A stretch of DNA of 64,000 nt from Effrenium voratum (GCA_963377175.1 CAUJNA010003744.1:1-64000); one strand, 5' to 3'; positions 20,641-33,572 are shown, counted from the stretch's first letter. The notes: generated by a model not told the origin, from the sequence alone. Numbers and translations: made by a program.

Positions 20641-20666
20641 GCGCACGCCAGCGGCATGGCGTGCGC
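20641..20666. other. Perfect hairpin, 10-bp stem
   Basis: GCGCACGCCA and TGGCGTGCGC flank a six-base loop GCGGCA. It is GC-rich and exact. The function is unknown. Confidence 0.6.
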
Positions 20667-23000
20667 GAGAGCCCCGCCTGTCGTTCCTGTCACCTGACGT
20701 GAACGAACTTCACCTCTCACAAGACACGGCACCCGGATCGATCGCTTTGCACCTGAGGAGCAGCACTCGAAGCAGCTCCTCAGCTGCTAAGCGGTGGGTT
20801 TGTGCAGATTGACTCATAAACCCCTGTTTATTCATATAGGGGGTGTCCATTTCTGGATTTGGTGGGGATTCATCACTTTTGGAGGGGAACATCCCAACAG
20901 TGAACAAACAGGGAGTTTGCCTGTAGATTTGGGTTGAAACCAGTTCAGAAAATCACAAGGATGGTACTGCACGCCATCTGATGCTCGAGTGGTTGGTGAT
21001 ATCTTCATCGCTGCATTGAGGCTACCACCGAACCTTGGCCACTTCAGTCGAAATCTGGTCGGGGGCATGTCCTCACATGGGTGTGGGTCACAAATGGGTA
21101 CCTAAAATGGAGCCCTGAAATAAGTGCTCAAACCCGTGGTCCCCTAGTGGTTTGATTTTTGACCCATACCCTCACGGTGTGATCCCTTAGATGGTGACGC
21201 AGGCAAGGAAAGGGTTCCTACAGAAAACCGGGCTGCCAAACAGGCAATGGCTGCCTTCCATTGCGGCCGCCATACACAGAGACTGCGAAGAAATGACGAA
21301 CATTTACGCCAACCCAATAACTGCGCCAAAGCGCCAACAACTAGAAGAAACAAAGAAATGCGAGCGCAGTCCCAGCCCCACCCATTAATCTTAACAAAAC
21401 AAGCAGGACTCATGACATTGACTCGCGCGGCACGCTCCTGGTCCAAATGTCATAAAAGTTCAGCGTCAGCTTCAGACCTTGACGCAAGCATTGAGCTCAT
21501 GAACATGTCGATGTCATGAATAAGGTTGAGTTCGGATTCTTGAAGACCATTTAAATTGGGAATCCCCCTATTTAGATTACCTATTGAAGGAGCTACCTAT
21601 GATTCGTATGGTCCTTCGGATTAGGTCAAAAGCCTTTGGGAGCAAACAAGGCTCCGCTGCAATGAATGCATGAACACGGGTGCAAGCCAAAAAAGCAAAC
21701 AAATGCGAGTTCGAAGGGTGCATAAGCCTTGACCAATCCCTGCTAAGGTTCACAGAAAGAACTAGCACTAGTACGTACCAATTCAGCAATCAAAGGTGCA
21801 ACACTGTCCCTCGCTTCGTGACCATCTCCTGTGTCCCAGGCCGCTCCCTTGCGGGGCAAAGCCATGACTACTCGTGGCTCAGTGGAGAATGTTTGAAAAT
21901 GCATGGGATTCATCAATCTGTTTCCACACATTTGACACGTATGATCATGACATGGTGTTTGTCTTGGTGTTGAGGCCTGCAAGTTCATCGCAGAGGACAA
22001 TCAACCCCACAAGGCGTGCATTGGAGGATCTGAGGCCCCAATTTCAAGAAGCAAAGCTCTGAAAGCTCTGTCCTGCAGACTCTTGACCCAGAAATCGAGT
22101 AGCTGGAGTAACATTGGTCACCACTAGGTGGGCAGCCGCTGGGCAACAGACTCTCCATGGGGCAGTTGTTTCTCTCACTTGTCCGCGCATGAGCCAAGAG
22201 ACGATCCAGCCGAAGCGAATCACATGTCTGCACTAACGGTTCTCTGCACATGCAAAGGGGGGGGTCTTTTTTTAGGCTACCCAACCTGTTTCAAACGGAG
22301 ACCAGGGAAACACGCTTTGGGTTCCCCTAGTTGGGGAGAGGGCCACAGTAAGGCAATGTCCTGCTCACATCACAATGCTTCAATAAGAAGTGCGAATACA
22401 TGCAGCTGGAAAGGCATCTCGCAGGAGTCTGAAGAGGGTGTCCACTTCTTCCGGGGAACAAACAAAGTGCATAACTACTGGCCACCATGTGAAGCTCATG
22501 TATTCACTTACATGCTCCCTCAGTTAAACCTGGAAAAAGAAAAAATAAAGTTGATTGGGCAATCCCCTGAGGACCTAATTGTCCATGTCAATTGGCAGAG
22601 TGGGAACCCGCTTGGACAGAAAGACGAGTCAACGGGCACTTGAGCTCTTTGGCTGAGGCCCGCAAGACCTCAGCGAGGTGCCACTGCGAACGGCTTCTCT
22701 TCATTCGAAGAGCACGCTCAAAGAAAGACACCTTCGCAGGTGCTCCTTGAACCAAAGGAAACCAACCTTCTTTGGGTACTGACCTTGAGCCGTGAGCCCC
22801 TCCTTGGGCGCGGTTCCTGGCGCTTTTGTAACTTTTAGCTTTGCACACACCTTTTTCCAAAACCCGACCTGAGTTCGCAGAGACCAAAAGAAACCAGAGG
22901 ACACCAGACACCAACCTGATTGCACAGAAACCAAACCAGAGAGGACCAGACACCAACCTGATTTCACAGAAACCAACCTGACTTCCAACTGGTTCCAACT
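20667..23000. other. No supportable gene; one family 2 copy
   Basis: Apart from the repeat at 21081-21176, nothing stands out. Frames of up to 171 codons (22128-22643, plus) lack domain-like sequence. Confidence 0.4.
21081..21176 (+). repeat. Family 2 inverted-terminal repeat
   Basis: It starts GTGTGGGTCACAAATGGG and ends TTTTTGACCCATACCC. The core is diverged but aligns with the copy at 51065. Confidence 0.6.
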
Positions 23001-23267
23001 GAAACCCTTCCATTTGCTTAACCTCCTGAAAAAAAAATGAAATATTTCCAGTAGTGAAATCGATTCCCTTTAGAACCAAGAGGGGAAAATACAAATATTT
23101 CCAGTAGTGATAGATTCCCTTTAAAACCAAGAGGGAAACAAAAAAACACTGAAGCAAATGCAAGGACCAAACCAGACACCAACCTGATTTCACAGAAACC
23201 AACTTGATCTCCAACTGGTTCCAACTGGTTCCAACTGGTTCCAACTGGTTCCAACTGGTTCGAACTG
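22895..23267 (-). repeat. Duplicated segment and TTCCAACTGG minisatellite
   Basis: The stretch with ACCAGACACCAACCTGATTT occurs at about 22905, 22945 and 23168. The last copy continues into five or six units of CCAACTGGTT (23213-23267). A family 3 element sits inside the region. Confidence 0.75.
23003..23165 (-). repeat. Family 3 element, internally duplicated
   Basis: The ends are CCATTTGCTTAA and GAAGCAAATGC. The core AAATATTTCCAGTAGTGA is present twice, at 23041 and 23096. Confidence 0.65.
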
Positions 23268-23471
23268 AAACCAAAACCAAAAAACCGGTCCAACGCTCCC
23301 AACGTCTGATTTCGGGGCCCCCGGGCCAGGCACAGCAGCAGAAGCCCCAGGGAGTTGCACGCCATGGAAATGTGTTTGTGTGTCGTAAGCTTGGCTCAGA
23401 TGGGGGGTGGAAAAAAAAGACATGCGGGTTGGTTCTTTTTCTCCGGGTTTCGAACTTTCCAAAGGTTTGGG

Positions 23472-23472
23472 G

Positions 23473-23513
<41 letters not shown>
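23472..23513 (+). repeat. (GTT)n microsatellite
   Basis: About 14 pure GTT units. Confidence 0.95.
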
Positions 23514-23516
<3 letters not shown>

Positions 23517-23599
23517 TTCTGATTTTCCAAGTTGCCTGTAGACTTTCCAGAGTTTTTGGCCAGTCCCTGGCGGCCAAAGAGTGCGTGAGACACACTGAA

Positions 23600-24716
23600 A
23601 CCTGGTGTCCGCTTGGAGCCAAAGCAGCCTGAGGTTCAAGGCACTGACTATGTGACAGCTGGCTGCTGGATTGAGACGAGATCATGGGTGTGAGCTCTGT
23701 TTGGGGCTCCTTTTGGTGGACGTCATTTCCCAGGGGGATTCATGCTCGGCAACCATTTGGAGAGTCCCATTATAGCTCAGGAGTCAAATCAACCTCAGCC
23801 CCGGCGAGCATGAAACGCACCCGGCCAAGCATCCAGTTTTCTCCGCACGACTGGACATCCTCCTTCCGGAGGGCCACTTTGGTCGTCAACCATGCATGGA
23901 TTTCCTAGCGAACAATCGCGATAATGAAGGGCAGAGTTTTTGCCCCGGGTGAAACATGGAAAAGGGGCGTCAATTTTGCACATTTCAAGAATACTGCTGC
24001 AGGAGTCGATGAGATGCGTTCTAAAAGAGAAATCCACATGTTGTTCAGAAGGATGCGACGGCCCATTGCTCCCTTATTTAAAGCTGACTGAGTATCCAAC
24101 CGGTCTCTCCCGGCCGCTGACCGGACGCTCTTGGTCCGAATCGCATTGCTCCCGCATGTTGGCTTCACCCACCTGAGAATTCCAGTCTTCATATTGTAAA
24201 AATATTAGCCGATCCCTGCAACTTGTTTGAACACATGCACTGGCATGGGTGTCCTTTTGGAAAAAATAGATGGCCCTGGTAAATGGAATAAAACCCATCT
24301 AAACTAGTGCCTTCTATTGTCAACCACACTAAGAAGGACACCTATGTGCATTGGACTACCAAGGGTTGCCTGCACTTGTGCCGCTGCAACGGATTGCTCA
24401 TGAGTTCGGTTGTAAACTCCGTCATCCGGGTTTTGGGCTCTGACAGGTTCAACAATATAGGGATTGCTGTTCATCAATCTTAAGACAAGGATCACGAATG
24501 GAGCCTCCGTCAGATTGCTGTATCCACGATGCGCCGGGAGTCAATCGCCGAAAGCCAACTTCAAAGAACCGGAGTAAGAGATCTAGGGGCGGGAAAAGGC
24601 TAACCTAAGCTAGAAAAATCAGGCGCTTGGCTGCATGTCAGGGGTGAACAAATCATTTGGATGTGTCAGCGGGGTAGGTCCAAAAAATGAACACCCAAAC
24701 GGTGGATATGTGTATG
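23600..24716. other. No supportable gene
   Basis: Frames on both strands are under 100 codons and show no recognisable domain. Confidence 0.4.
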
Positions 24717-24730
24717 TATACATACATATG

Positions 24731-24768
<38 letters not shown>

Positions 24769-25190
24769 CACATATGTGCATATATACAGGTACAAAAGGT
24801 GTGAATTATTCTTTTCGATAACATCCAAACAGGAACCTACAATTTCAGCGTGCCCTCAACTGGATATGTGTTTAGGGACCTTTCAGCGGGCATCAATTAT
24901 ATTGGAGTCGATGTTCACCAACTCTTCCGAAAAGTGCTCCATATGTTCAAATTCATTCCCAACTGCCAACTAGGCCGAGCGGCTGCACAGTCGTCGAACA
25001 TCCGATGGTGGGTGCATGCATATACAGACTATGCATACATATGTATATACATATGTATGTGTATACATATATACATATATATGTGTGTATGCATATGTGT
25101 ATGTATGCATATATCTATATATGCATTTATATACACATATGCATATATATATATATATTATATATTACATATATATATATATTATATATA

Positions 25191-25231
<41 letters not shown>

Positions 25232-25276
25232 ATATATAATATATATATATATATATATGCATATGTGTATATAAAT
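24717..25276. repeat. TA/TATG-rich microsatellite complex
   Basis: Stretches of (TA)n, (TATG)n and ACATATAT words at 24717-24790 and 25020-25276 are interrupted by about 230 bp of ordinary sequence. Confidence 0.9.
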
Positions 25277-25326
25277 GCATGCATGTATGTATGTATCTAT
25301 GTTTGTATGTATGCATGCATGCATGC

Positions 25327-25712
25327 ATGTATGTATGTATGTATGTATGTATGTATGTATGTATGTATGTATGTATGTATGTATGTATGTATGTATGTAT
25401 GTATGTATGTATGTATGTATGTATGTATGTATGTATGTATGTATGTATGTATGTATGTATGTATGTATGTATGTATGTATGTATGTATGTATGTATGTAT
25501 GTATGTATGTATGTATGTATGTATGTATGTATGTATGTATGTATGTATGTATGTATGTATGTATGTATGTATGTATGTATGTATGTATGTATGTATGTAT
25601 GTATGTATGTATGTATGTATGTATGTATGTATGTATGTATGTATGTATGTATGTATGTATGTATGTATGTATGTATGTATGTATGTATGTATGTATGTAT
25701 GTATGTATGTAT
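25327..25712 (+). repeat. Pure (ATGT)n array, ~386 bp
   Basis: About 96 uninterrupted units. The repetitive CMYV and HTYI frames are artefacts. Confidence 0.98.
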
Positions 25713-25734
25713 TATGTACGTCCATATATGCAGA

Positions 25735-25766
25735 CATGCATGCATGCATGCATGCATGCATGCATA
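25735..25766 (+). repeat. (CATG)n array
   Basis: Seven to eight CATG units follow the ATGT array after a 22-bp interruption, as in the 17.9 kb complex. Confidence 0.95.
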
Positions 25767-25911
25767 CAATACATTACATTGCAGTGCATCGCATTGCATC
25801 GCATCGCATTACATTGCATTACATTACATTGCATTGCATTACATTCCACTACATTACATTACACTACGAGTACATTACATTACATTACATTACATTACAT
25901 TACCATACATG
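25767..25911 (+). repeat. (CATTA/CATTG/CATCG)n pentanucleotide array
   Basis: About 28 five-base units with point variants. Confidence 0.9.
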
Positions 25912-26023
25912 CATGCATACACGTACACACATATATGTAAGTGTATGTATACGTACGTATCTATACATGTATATCTATATATACATATACGAATGCAATG
26001 CACTGGCTGTGGCTCAAACAACA

Positions 26024-26141
26024 TGTGGCTGTGGGTCAAAACCGTTTTGGTACCATGTTGGGGTAGGTGCACCACCCATTTTAGAACCTATTTTAGTGGT
26101 TGGGATGTTCACTGGGGGTACGGACTTTTCACGCATGGCCA
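26024..26141 (-). repeat. Family 1 inverted-terminal repeat
   Basis: It starts GTGGCTGTGGGTCAAAACC, has GGTAGGTGCACCACCCATT in the centre and ends CACGCATGGCC. Confidence 0.8.
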
Positions 26142-26152
26142 TATGGGGGGTT

Positions 26153-26256
26153 GGCTGTGGCTCAAAAAGCATGTACCAAAAATCTCGCCTTGGTGAATGG
26201 AAACGAAGACTATGATCTTGCGCAACCCTACCTTCTTTATTTTTTAGCCACACCCG
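26153..26256 (+). repeat. Family 2-like inverted-terminal repeat
   Basis: GGCTGTGGCTCAAAAAGC at the left pairs with TTTTTTAGCCACACCC at the right. Confidence 0.6.
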
Positions 26257-26504
26257 GTTGACCAAAAGGTCCGGTAAACGTGGGATGGCCATTAGAAAAA
26301 CCACAAAAAAAGGTACGACTTCCCCCACTAACCGGGAAAAGTTGCCCTGGTAGGAATATTGATCAACCCCCAAAAACATTCATATGTATCCCCTCCTACC
26401 CTTTTGATGTTCGAGAAATAGTCCTTTTAAAAGGAACATGGTCCAAACCAGGACCCCTGCCAGATCCCCCCATATCCCTCCACTGAAAAAGCGGTCACCC
26501 CGTC

Positions 26505-26625
26505 GATTCGGCCGCCTCTTCCAGCTCCGGCCCGAACTCCGGGCCCGACTCCACGCCCTGTCCGCTGGCGCCCCTCCTGCCACGGGGCCCACTTCCCGTG
26601 CTCCGCTCACCGCTGGAAGGCCCCG
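26505..26625 (-). CDS. Possible exon, Gly/Ser/Glu-rich
   Basis: The minus frame reads SGERSTGSGPRGRRGASG, then ESGPEFGPELEEAAEST, ending at GGGTGA, where GGTGAC could be a 5' splice donor. Composition is coding-like and GC-rich. Function is unknown. Confidence 0.35.
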
Positions 26626-27046
26626 GAAGAACGGGAAACCACAAGGAAACCACAAGGGAGCCACAAGGAAACCAGGCGGACAACGGAGTGAAACCACTAA
26701 GTTGGCTAAACAGCACAAGCACCTTGAGAAACGGAGGTGTGGTTCCCTCCGTTTCCCAGTTCGAGACATGCCTAGGTTGAGAAGAAGGCAAGGATTGCTC
26801 TACGATTGACCATACGTGGCCGCTCACTGTCTGAATTCACAAGTTGTCGCAAAATAGCCAAGCCCTTGAGCAGCTATCTTTACAGGTTGATCCGGAGGAA
26901 CTGCGGGAAGAAATGGGTCAACAAATGAATGGCACTGAGTGAGCTGGCTTCTCAGCCTGAGCGAACCCAAAGTCCGAACCAAGGTTGAAGTCTTTGTCTT
27001 GCAGAAGTGGCTGGATTAGAGATATGCGACTATAAATGGCGCAAAT

Positions 27047-27244
27047 TTAGGGTGAGTACCTCTCTCTAACTCTTGAAGCAACAATAAGCATGAAGGGGAG
27101 AGGAAAGCACAGTGCAGTTGGTCCCTGCGCTGGTCGCAACTTTGATCGGCACAAGATGTGACTTGCATCTAGGATCATAAGATTCCTCTCACGAAGATCC
27201 TGAAGCTTCCTCATGGCCGAGTAAAAATGGGAAGGCCGACTCAC
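27047..27244 (-). CDS. Possible exon, unrecognised
   Basis: The frame contains RPSHFYSAMRKLQDLRER and LMILDASHILCRSKL, amphipathic and coding-like. No family or splice edges are identified. Confidence 0.3.
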   Translation of the reverse strand: MSRPSHFYSAMRKLQDLRERNLMILDASHILCRSKLRPAQGPTALCFPLPFMLIVASRVRERYSP

Positions 27245-27617
27245 GCCCTGTGATTCGCCAGCCGCGACTTTCCGGCAAAGGACCGGATTGACTTGCCCGT
27301 TGACTTGCCCTCGCAGGTGGTCAACAATCCCTCAGTAGATCTCCTTCCACAAAATCATTGTCCAAAACAAGTCCCTGTGCAAGGGACAATAAGGCATTAC
27401 GGACATTGCTGATGCTGGCTCCTCCAGCTCTCGCGCAACACCTGCAATAGAGCCTTGAGCAGTGGAGCGAGATCCGTGCTGAACGCTGCAAAGAAAAAAA
27501 AACTCAGGCTGCCGCCGTCATCTCCCAACCGATGTGCTCTGGCTGGGCCTGGCTCCAAAGTGCCACGGCACGACTGCAACGTGTTCTGGTGCTTGATATG
27601 GCAGTTAAAAAAACAGG

Positions 27618-27650
27618 GGAAGAAGAAGAAGAAGAAGAAGAAGAAGAAAA
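27618..27650 (+). repeat. (GAA)n microsatellite
   Basis: About 11 GAA units followed by A-rich sequence. Confidence 0.95.
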
Positions 27651-27659
27651 AAAACGCAT

Positions 27660-29090
27660 CCCTTTTGGTGCCCACAAAATACATGCCTGTTGGGGCATAA
27701 GACTTGAAGCTGCAAATGGGCACGAGAGAACGCCTCCTCCCTGACAAGCTGCATGTCAAACTGGTGACTCAGCAGGAGGACGAGCAAGCACCTTGGCTTC
27801 TGCCCTTCTAGGGACGAGCCACCAGCATCTTTGTCGATACATCTTGCTCGGACCGGGAGCCGAGCAAGACGCTAGCACTGATGAACAAGCAAGCAAAACA
27901 AGCCACAGCTCATGCCCTCTGTTCATTACACTCTACGAATGGATCGCTGCAAACACGATGCAAGAAAAACTGGGTGGATTTCCTTAGTTTCCCTTCACAG
28001 AGCGTTCCACGCAGGCCTCGCTTGGGCACACTTCTCTGGGCCCACGGCCGAAGGTTGTGCATCAGGGGCCAGACCTTCCCCGCGCTGGCGCTTCTCCTCA
28101 CCCCGAAGATCCGGGCCTTCACGCTTTGGTACCTCCGCGACTTTTGTGTGTGTGTGTGCTTTTTGGTTGTTGTTTTTTTTTTTTTGATTTTTTTGTGTTG
28201 CTTTCGTTCGCGAGTCGAACGGGGGCCGTTTTCTCCCTTCCGCAAAGCCCAGCTCTCACTGCGACATGGTGCTTCTTACCCTCCACCGCAGCCCTGAAAC
28301 CCTTGCCAACAACATAGCATGTGGAAGGGCAAACGAAAAAACATGGTTGCTTTGTCGTGCCATGTCAGTGGAAGCGCAGGTACCCACTACTCACATTCCA
28401 TGCCACAAGAAGTTGAGGGGCTGACACAGTGCGATCTCGAGGCTCTTCACTGTGCAGGAGCCACTTCAAGTACACCTTGGCTCAGATTGTATCATGCTGG
28501 TCCCAGCACCTCAAAACCCACCTCACCTACACCCCACCTACGCACCCTCTAGCCTAGTCAACAAATAGCCTCAATATGTCCATTTCAGGAAGGGTTGACC
28601 AACGCTGACTGTGCATCTGCTGAAACATTTTCTTCCAGGGCGCTACCATTTGAGTTCAACAACATGTTCCTATTTCGGTGCATATGTTGATCACATGCTT
28701 GGTACCTGGTGATCTGTCAACTTGAGAAGCTCGCAAAGAATCACACACGCCACCAAACGGTATGGGGTACAAGCATGCTCGATCCGGTCAATGCCTGTGA
28801 TGAGTGTTTTTCGGGTTCAATGACTGTGAAGCTCGCACTGGTGAAGTTGTGACCATTCACAACGCCACTCAAATATGTATGTGTAGATATATACTATATT
28901 TTCATTTACATGTTCTGGCTTATGATACCAACGCTCACATCGAAGTTATGTGCATACGCAAACAAACAAAAACACGGAGTGCTCTGTGACAGGAAACCAC
29001 CCTCCCACTGCCAGGCTCCCCACTGCCAGGCTGGGCTCCAGGGAGTGAAAGGCCGCGAGGCCTTTGGGTTTTTCTCATCGGGTCCGGAAG
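27660..29090. other. No supportable gene
   Basis: Frames on both strands at 27.9-28.3 kb are open for 110-140 codons, but neither strand is clearly better. A (TG)n/T-rich tract lies at 28145-28195. Confidence 0.35.
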
Positions 29091-29094
29091 GCCC

Positions 29095-29188
29095 CGTTTG
29101 AGCGAATCCAAAATGGGTTGCCCTGATATTTGGAAACATGAACCACAACCTGCGGTTTGCCCCTGCTGTTTAATTTTGAGCCACACCC
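29095..29188 (-). repeat. Family 2 inverted-terminal repeat
   Basis: CCAAAATGGGTTGCCCTG, a TTTGGAAACATGAACC segment and TTTTGAGCCACACCC match the family in order. Confidence 0.6.
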
Positions 29189-29239
29189 AGCAGGGAATCC
29201 AAAGATCAAAGTGGAGTCGTGGTCGTATGTTTGGTCCGT

Positions 29240-29366
29240 GCCCTTGACTTTCAACCGCTTGCTTTCCTTTGGTCCACTTTTGGTTGGCTAAGAATAGGAT
29301 TGGGGCGCCAAGCCAAACACAAGTGGACCTACAAAGGAAATCAGGCGGTTGAAGGTCAAGGTCATT
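29240..29366. repeat. Foldback element, ~52-bp imperfect arms
   Basis: The left arm (CTTGACTTTCAACCGCTTG through GTCCACTTTTGG) is complementary to the right arm (CAAGTGGACC through GGCGGTTGAAGGTCAAGG), with a ~20-base loop near 29300. Confidence 0.7.
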
Positions 29367-30440
29367 GGTCGTCAGATTCTGGGACTTTGAAGCCCAAGAT
29401 GCTAAGTTTCTGGGGTCAGCTCTCCACATCAAGCTCTGAACGCTCATCTGCATCAAATCACATCGACACCCTCTCTGGCAATGACAGAGTCATCGTCCAG
29501 ATCCGGGGCACACTCAGCACTTACAAGCGGCGAGACGATGGCATTCAATCCTGCTTCGGGGACGAGCCTTTCCCATCACGTCGAGTTTACAAAGCATTCA
29601 TTGCTCAGTGTCGAAGTCCCATGCTCAACCCAATTGCCAGTTCAACCAAACGTGGGGGGCCGCACCTAAAAAAGTGTGCTAAACCCGTCACGGGTTTCCA
29701 CTTCGAACCAACCGGGCTTAACCACAGCAGCAACTGACACGGGTCCCTTCGCAAGAGCCGTCCCCGCTTCGACACAGCGCAGGCCCCACGTAAGCGAGGC
29801 CCCGGCAAAGCTGCAGGCAGGCCTGGCATGCCAGCTCCCAGCGAAAACGAGCATCGACTGCAACGAATCAAAGTCTTAGAATGGACTGGAGCTGCTTTGT
29901 GAAATGGATTTCGCAACCATCCACAGCAGGGGTGTGTCTGTTTTTGGGGGTCGGCCTTGGTTGGTTCGAACAAAAGGTGGCAAAGGCCGGCCTCCGGCTC
30001 CCTCTTGGGCTCACAGGATGCCAACCTCAGAGGCTGCATCCAGCTGAATTTGGGACACTCAGCCATGCGTTGATGGTGCATGGGTCACAAAAACGCACAA
30101 GCTCATGCACAAGCAGCACTCGGCCGTTGGCTCAGTTGCTTCTTCCTTCAAGTCCACCTCAGCGTGGCTGACAGGCGTCAGCCCAAATGCGACCTACTTG
30201 TACCCTACAAAGTGCTACTTGGAGGGCCATCCATCACGAATGTGGATCTAAGTCTAAGCATCGCCTGGAGGAGTTTCATCGGGGGTGGGGGCGGGGGGGA
30301 ACATGACAGTGATCTGGATCCCCCGTCTCAATCAACCAAAGGAGTATTTGTCCTTTGTCAACACTATACATATGTATGTTAACCACTTGTTTCAGGACTT
30401 TCTGTATTTGTTGGCCAAAATGGGCACCAAGGATGGAGGG
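29367..30440. other. No supportable gene
   Basis: A plus-strand frame (29219-29737) partly reads through the foldback element and has no domain. A G-rich run at 30278-30299 could form a quadruplex. Confidence 0.35.
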
Positions 30441-30442
30441 AT

Positions 30443-30800
30443 TTCTTACTGCCGAGTATTGCGGAATCTGGATCCAAGATCCAAGAGCTGGGGAACTTTT
30501 TGGAGGGAAATCTTGGACTTGAATGACCGCCCTGAAACCTCAATATCGGTACTAAGGTTGCCTAGTATTGTATTTAGATTTCTTAATACCCGGTATTAAG
30601 GAATCTGGATCCAAGATCCAAGATTGCCGGGAGACGTTTGAGGGAAATCTTGGATCCATGAATGGCTCCCCTGAAACCTTACCGGTACAAAGGTTTCTGA
30701 ATACTGCAGAGAGATTCCTTACTACCCGGTATTAAGCAATCTGGATCCACGTATTCAGGAATCTGGATCCAAGATCCGTTGCCCCCCAAACGCCTAAGTA
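30443..30800 (+). repeat. ~130-bp tandem repeat with GGATCCAAGATCC core
   Basis: GGAATCTGGATCCAAGATCC recurs near 30465, 30598 and 30759, with a shorter variant at 30738. Between them TACCCGGTATTAAG and AGGGAAATCTTGGA(T)CC repeat in order. The core contains a palindrome. Confidence 0.8.
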
Positions 30801-31139
30801 CTGTATTGAGATGTTTAGACTCAGCGCTCATAATTTCAGGGGGCAAGTTGAAAAAGAGCTTCAGCTCCATTTGCATGGGCAAGCTTCATTGTCGGATATT
30901 GTTCGTTTTCTGGACAAAGCTTTCCTGGGCAATGGTGATTCTTGGATCTTGGAAAGATGCTTCTTCTTTTTGTTCCAGGGGCACTAAAATGTCCTTTGTT
31001 GGTCCCGCTTCTGCAATTTCCCGGGGTCTGGCATGTCTGCATCCTGCTTGGAACGCTTGTTTTCTCTTTTTCCCCAGATAGCTGAAAGCTATAGGGGTTC
31101 TAGCTTCTAATAAAGATGGGAAAGTGATTTGCGAGATTG

Positions 31140-31545
31140 ACTGGGGGGCATGCAGTTTGGGGTGCTTGTGCAGGTGCTGTTGGAGCTGGTGGTGACGGTG
31201 TGGGCACGTTTTTGCGAGATCGACGGCTGGGTGCCAGGTTGCATGCAGTTTGGGGTGGTGGTGCAGATGCTGTTTAAGGTGCTGGTGCAGGTGCTTTCCG
31301 AGGTGTGGGCGCATTTTTGCAAGATTGAGGGCAGGGTGCTAGGTGGCATGCAGTTTCGGGTGCTGGTGCAGTGTTTTTGGGGGTGCTGGGCAGGTGCTAA
31401 TTATATATCAAATATAATTGTAATATTATTACATGTTTATGATACATGTACTGTCAGACGCTGGTGACAGTGGGCGCATTTTTGCGAGATTGGCGGGGGG
31501 CGCATTGTTGCGAGAGTGACAGCCGGGCTAGGCATGGGGGTGCTG
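31140..31545 (+). repeat. ~95-105-bp tandem repeat
   Basis: GCATGCAGTTTGGGGTG-type words start near 31148, 31241 and 31346. Each is followed by GTGCTGGTGCAGGTGCTG and TGGGCGCATTTTTGCGAGAT-like sequence. A partial, rearranged copy continues to 31545. Confidence 0.8.
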
Positions 31546-33467
31546 ATGCAGGTGCTGCTTTGGGTGCTGTTTGGGGCAGGAAGCCCCTCGATCAACGAGC
31601 AGTGTGCAATCCTCGACCTGTTTTCTGCTATCTGGGGTCTATGCTGGTGTAATTGTTGTAATGGAATTGCGTTCTGTCCAAATCCAGAGCAACATGGCTT
31701 CATGCACTATACTTTAGCCTTAAACTGACTCTATGCCCTTTTTCTGGAGTCAAGATTTTGGAGAAAGCTTTCCTGGGCAATTGTGAATCTTGAATTCAGA
31801 ACATGAGCATTTCTTGTGTGCAAGAGGTACCCAATGTTTAGTGTTTGCCCTTTACACCTTGCTCAGAGAACTTGCTCCGAGAAACTTGCTCAGAGAACTT
31901 GCGCAAAGAAACGTGCGCAAGGAAAATGCACGGAAAGGCAGCTTATTCTGCGCAAAAACACGCGGCTAACCATGCCTACAACAGAGTAAATCATTTATGT
32001 TTTTTGGCCACCGGCCTTCTAGTTCTTTTTGTTCGGTCCAGCTTCTGTGAATTCCTGAGGCTTCTAGCACGTCTACATGTTGATACATGCTTGCTTGGGA
32101 TGTTTTTCTTGGAATTGTGCAACGGAACTGCTCTCTATCCAGCTCTCTGAAATGGGCATGGTAGACTGCAAGCCTCTTAAGTCTGCTGCAAAAACAGTTT
32201 ATAAACACAAACACACACACAAACAGACACTATAGCCAGTAAAATGGGGCACCTGCTGCAAGATCAGCAAAACTATACAGCCTGCGCGCTCAAATCACGC
32301 AAAGTTATAGACACCAGGAGGGGCGTAGCATACATACAATCAGATGATAGACACCCCAATGAATGGGAACAATTGTATCATTCTATAGTCACTATGCTCG
32401 GCCAAGATTTGCTCCACCTCGACGTCACTACGTGCAGTTTATCCTGAGATTGTCCTGCAACAATCGAGTTCCTCTAAACTGGAGGAATTCACCCACCAAA
32501 AGCAGGGGGGAACCCCCAAGTTAGGAACCTTCCTCACGAATGAAAATGCTGGTGTTACCAAGCATTTTGGCGAGCTCGATATAGGCACAGGCCCACTCTT
32601 AGATCACCCTCTCTCCCCCACTTCCATCTTTGGAAACAGGGTACATTGAAGGAATGAGTGTATATGCATATGTGCTATTTTTCCAGTTCCTCCCGCATTC
32701 AGTCGATCATTGTGGACCACATCTCTCGGATTTGAAAAGATGTGCCCCACGATGATCCGCATGATCACGTAGATGTGACCCCCTGTGGTACTCAAAGGAT
32801 CTCAAAGGATTCCCGGAGCAGGATCTGCTCATTCAAGCACACGAGGGCTGGAGCAGCTTGTGCCATATTGGACATTAGTTTGCCCCATGTTTAACACCTT
32901 CCAAGGTTTCGAGCGCATCCATGGTGGTAAAAAAGGCCCACGTGCTACCAAAATGGGCCATGCGTCCCGCTGGGGCGTCGGGCAGGATTGTTGAGGCCCC
33001 CCAAGCTTTGCACCGTGCGGAAGACAAAGGCCCCGAGCCTCAGACAAACTGCCCTCATACCACCGGCCATGTGCAGAACCGTCCTCATCCAAGCGTTCGA
33101 AACGACAAGATGCGCGATCGCTCTAAGCTGCGAGCGTGGTCTGGTCTGTGAGGGGCAACGTACTTGGGCCTCGGATAAGCGCTTCCCCCGACCGCGCGAG
33201 CGAAGCCCTGGGTGCATTCTCAACTGCAAGGTGCCCATCTCCATATGGAATGCATGTTGCAAATCAACATGACACCTGCCGTACCCAGCCGTCGCCTGAG
33301 CTGAAGCCTCTGCCAAGTGGCGAGGCGCACGCGGCCGGCTCTCCGCCTTTTGCACCTGGCAGCCATCGCAGCCAAGTCAAAGATCACTCCCAGCAATTCA
33401 CGTGGGGGTTGATCAAACTTGGTGGGAAAACCACCCTCCAACAGAAACAAGTTGGCCGTGGTCATTT
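31546..33467. other. No clear gene
   Basis: A minus frame at 32945-33355 (136 codons) and an overlapping one at 32829-33092 look partly coding, but neither can be assigned. AT-rich sequence dominates 31.9-32.7 kb. Confidence 0.3.
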
Positions 33468-33572
33468 GGGTGTGGCTCAACATTAAACGATCGGAGGGGT
33501 TACGCAGGCTTTGGTCCATGTTTCCACTTACCAGGGTTCCATTTTGGTACCGGTTGTTTGAGCCACAGCCAC
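33468..33572 (+). repeat. Family 2 inverted-terminal repeat
   Basis: GGGTGTGGCTCAACATT pairs with GTTTGAGCCACAGCC. It shares ACGATCGGAGGGG with the copy at 34448. Confidence 0.75.

Noticed and set aside
25016..26215. 399-codon frame of Met-Tyr-Val-Cys repeats
   Set aside because: It translates the ATGT, CATG and CATTA microsatellites and continues into a family 1 repeat.
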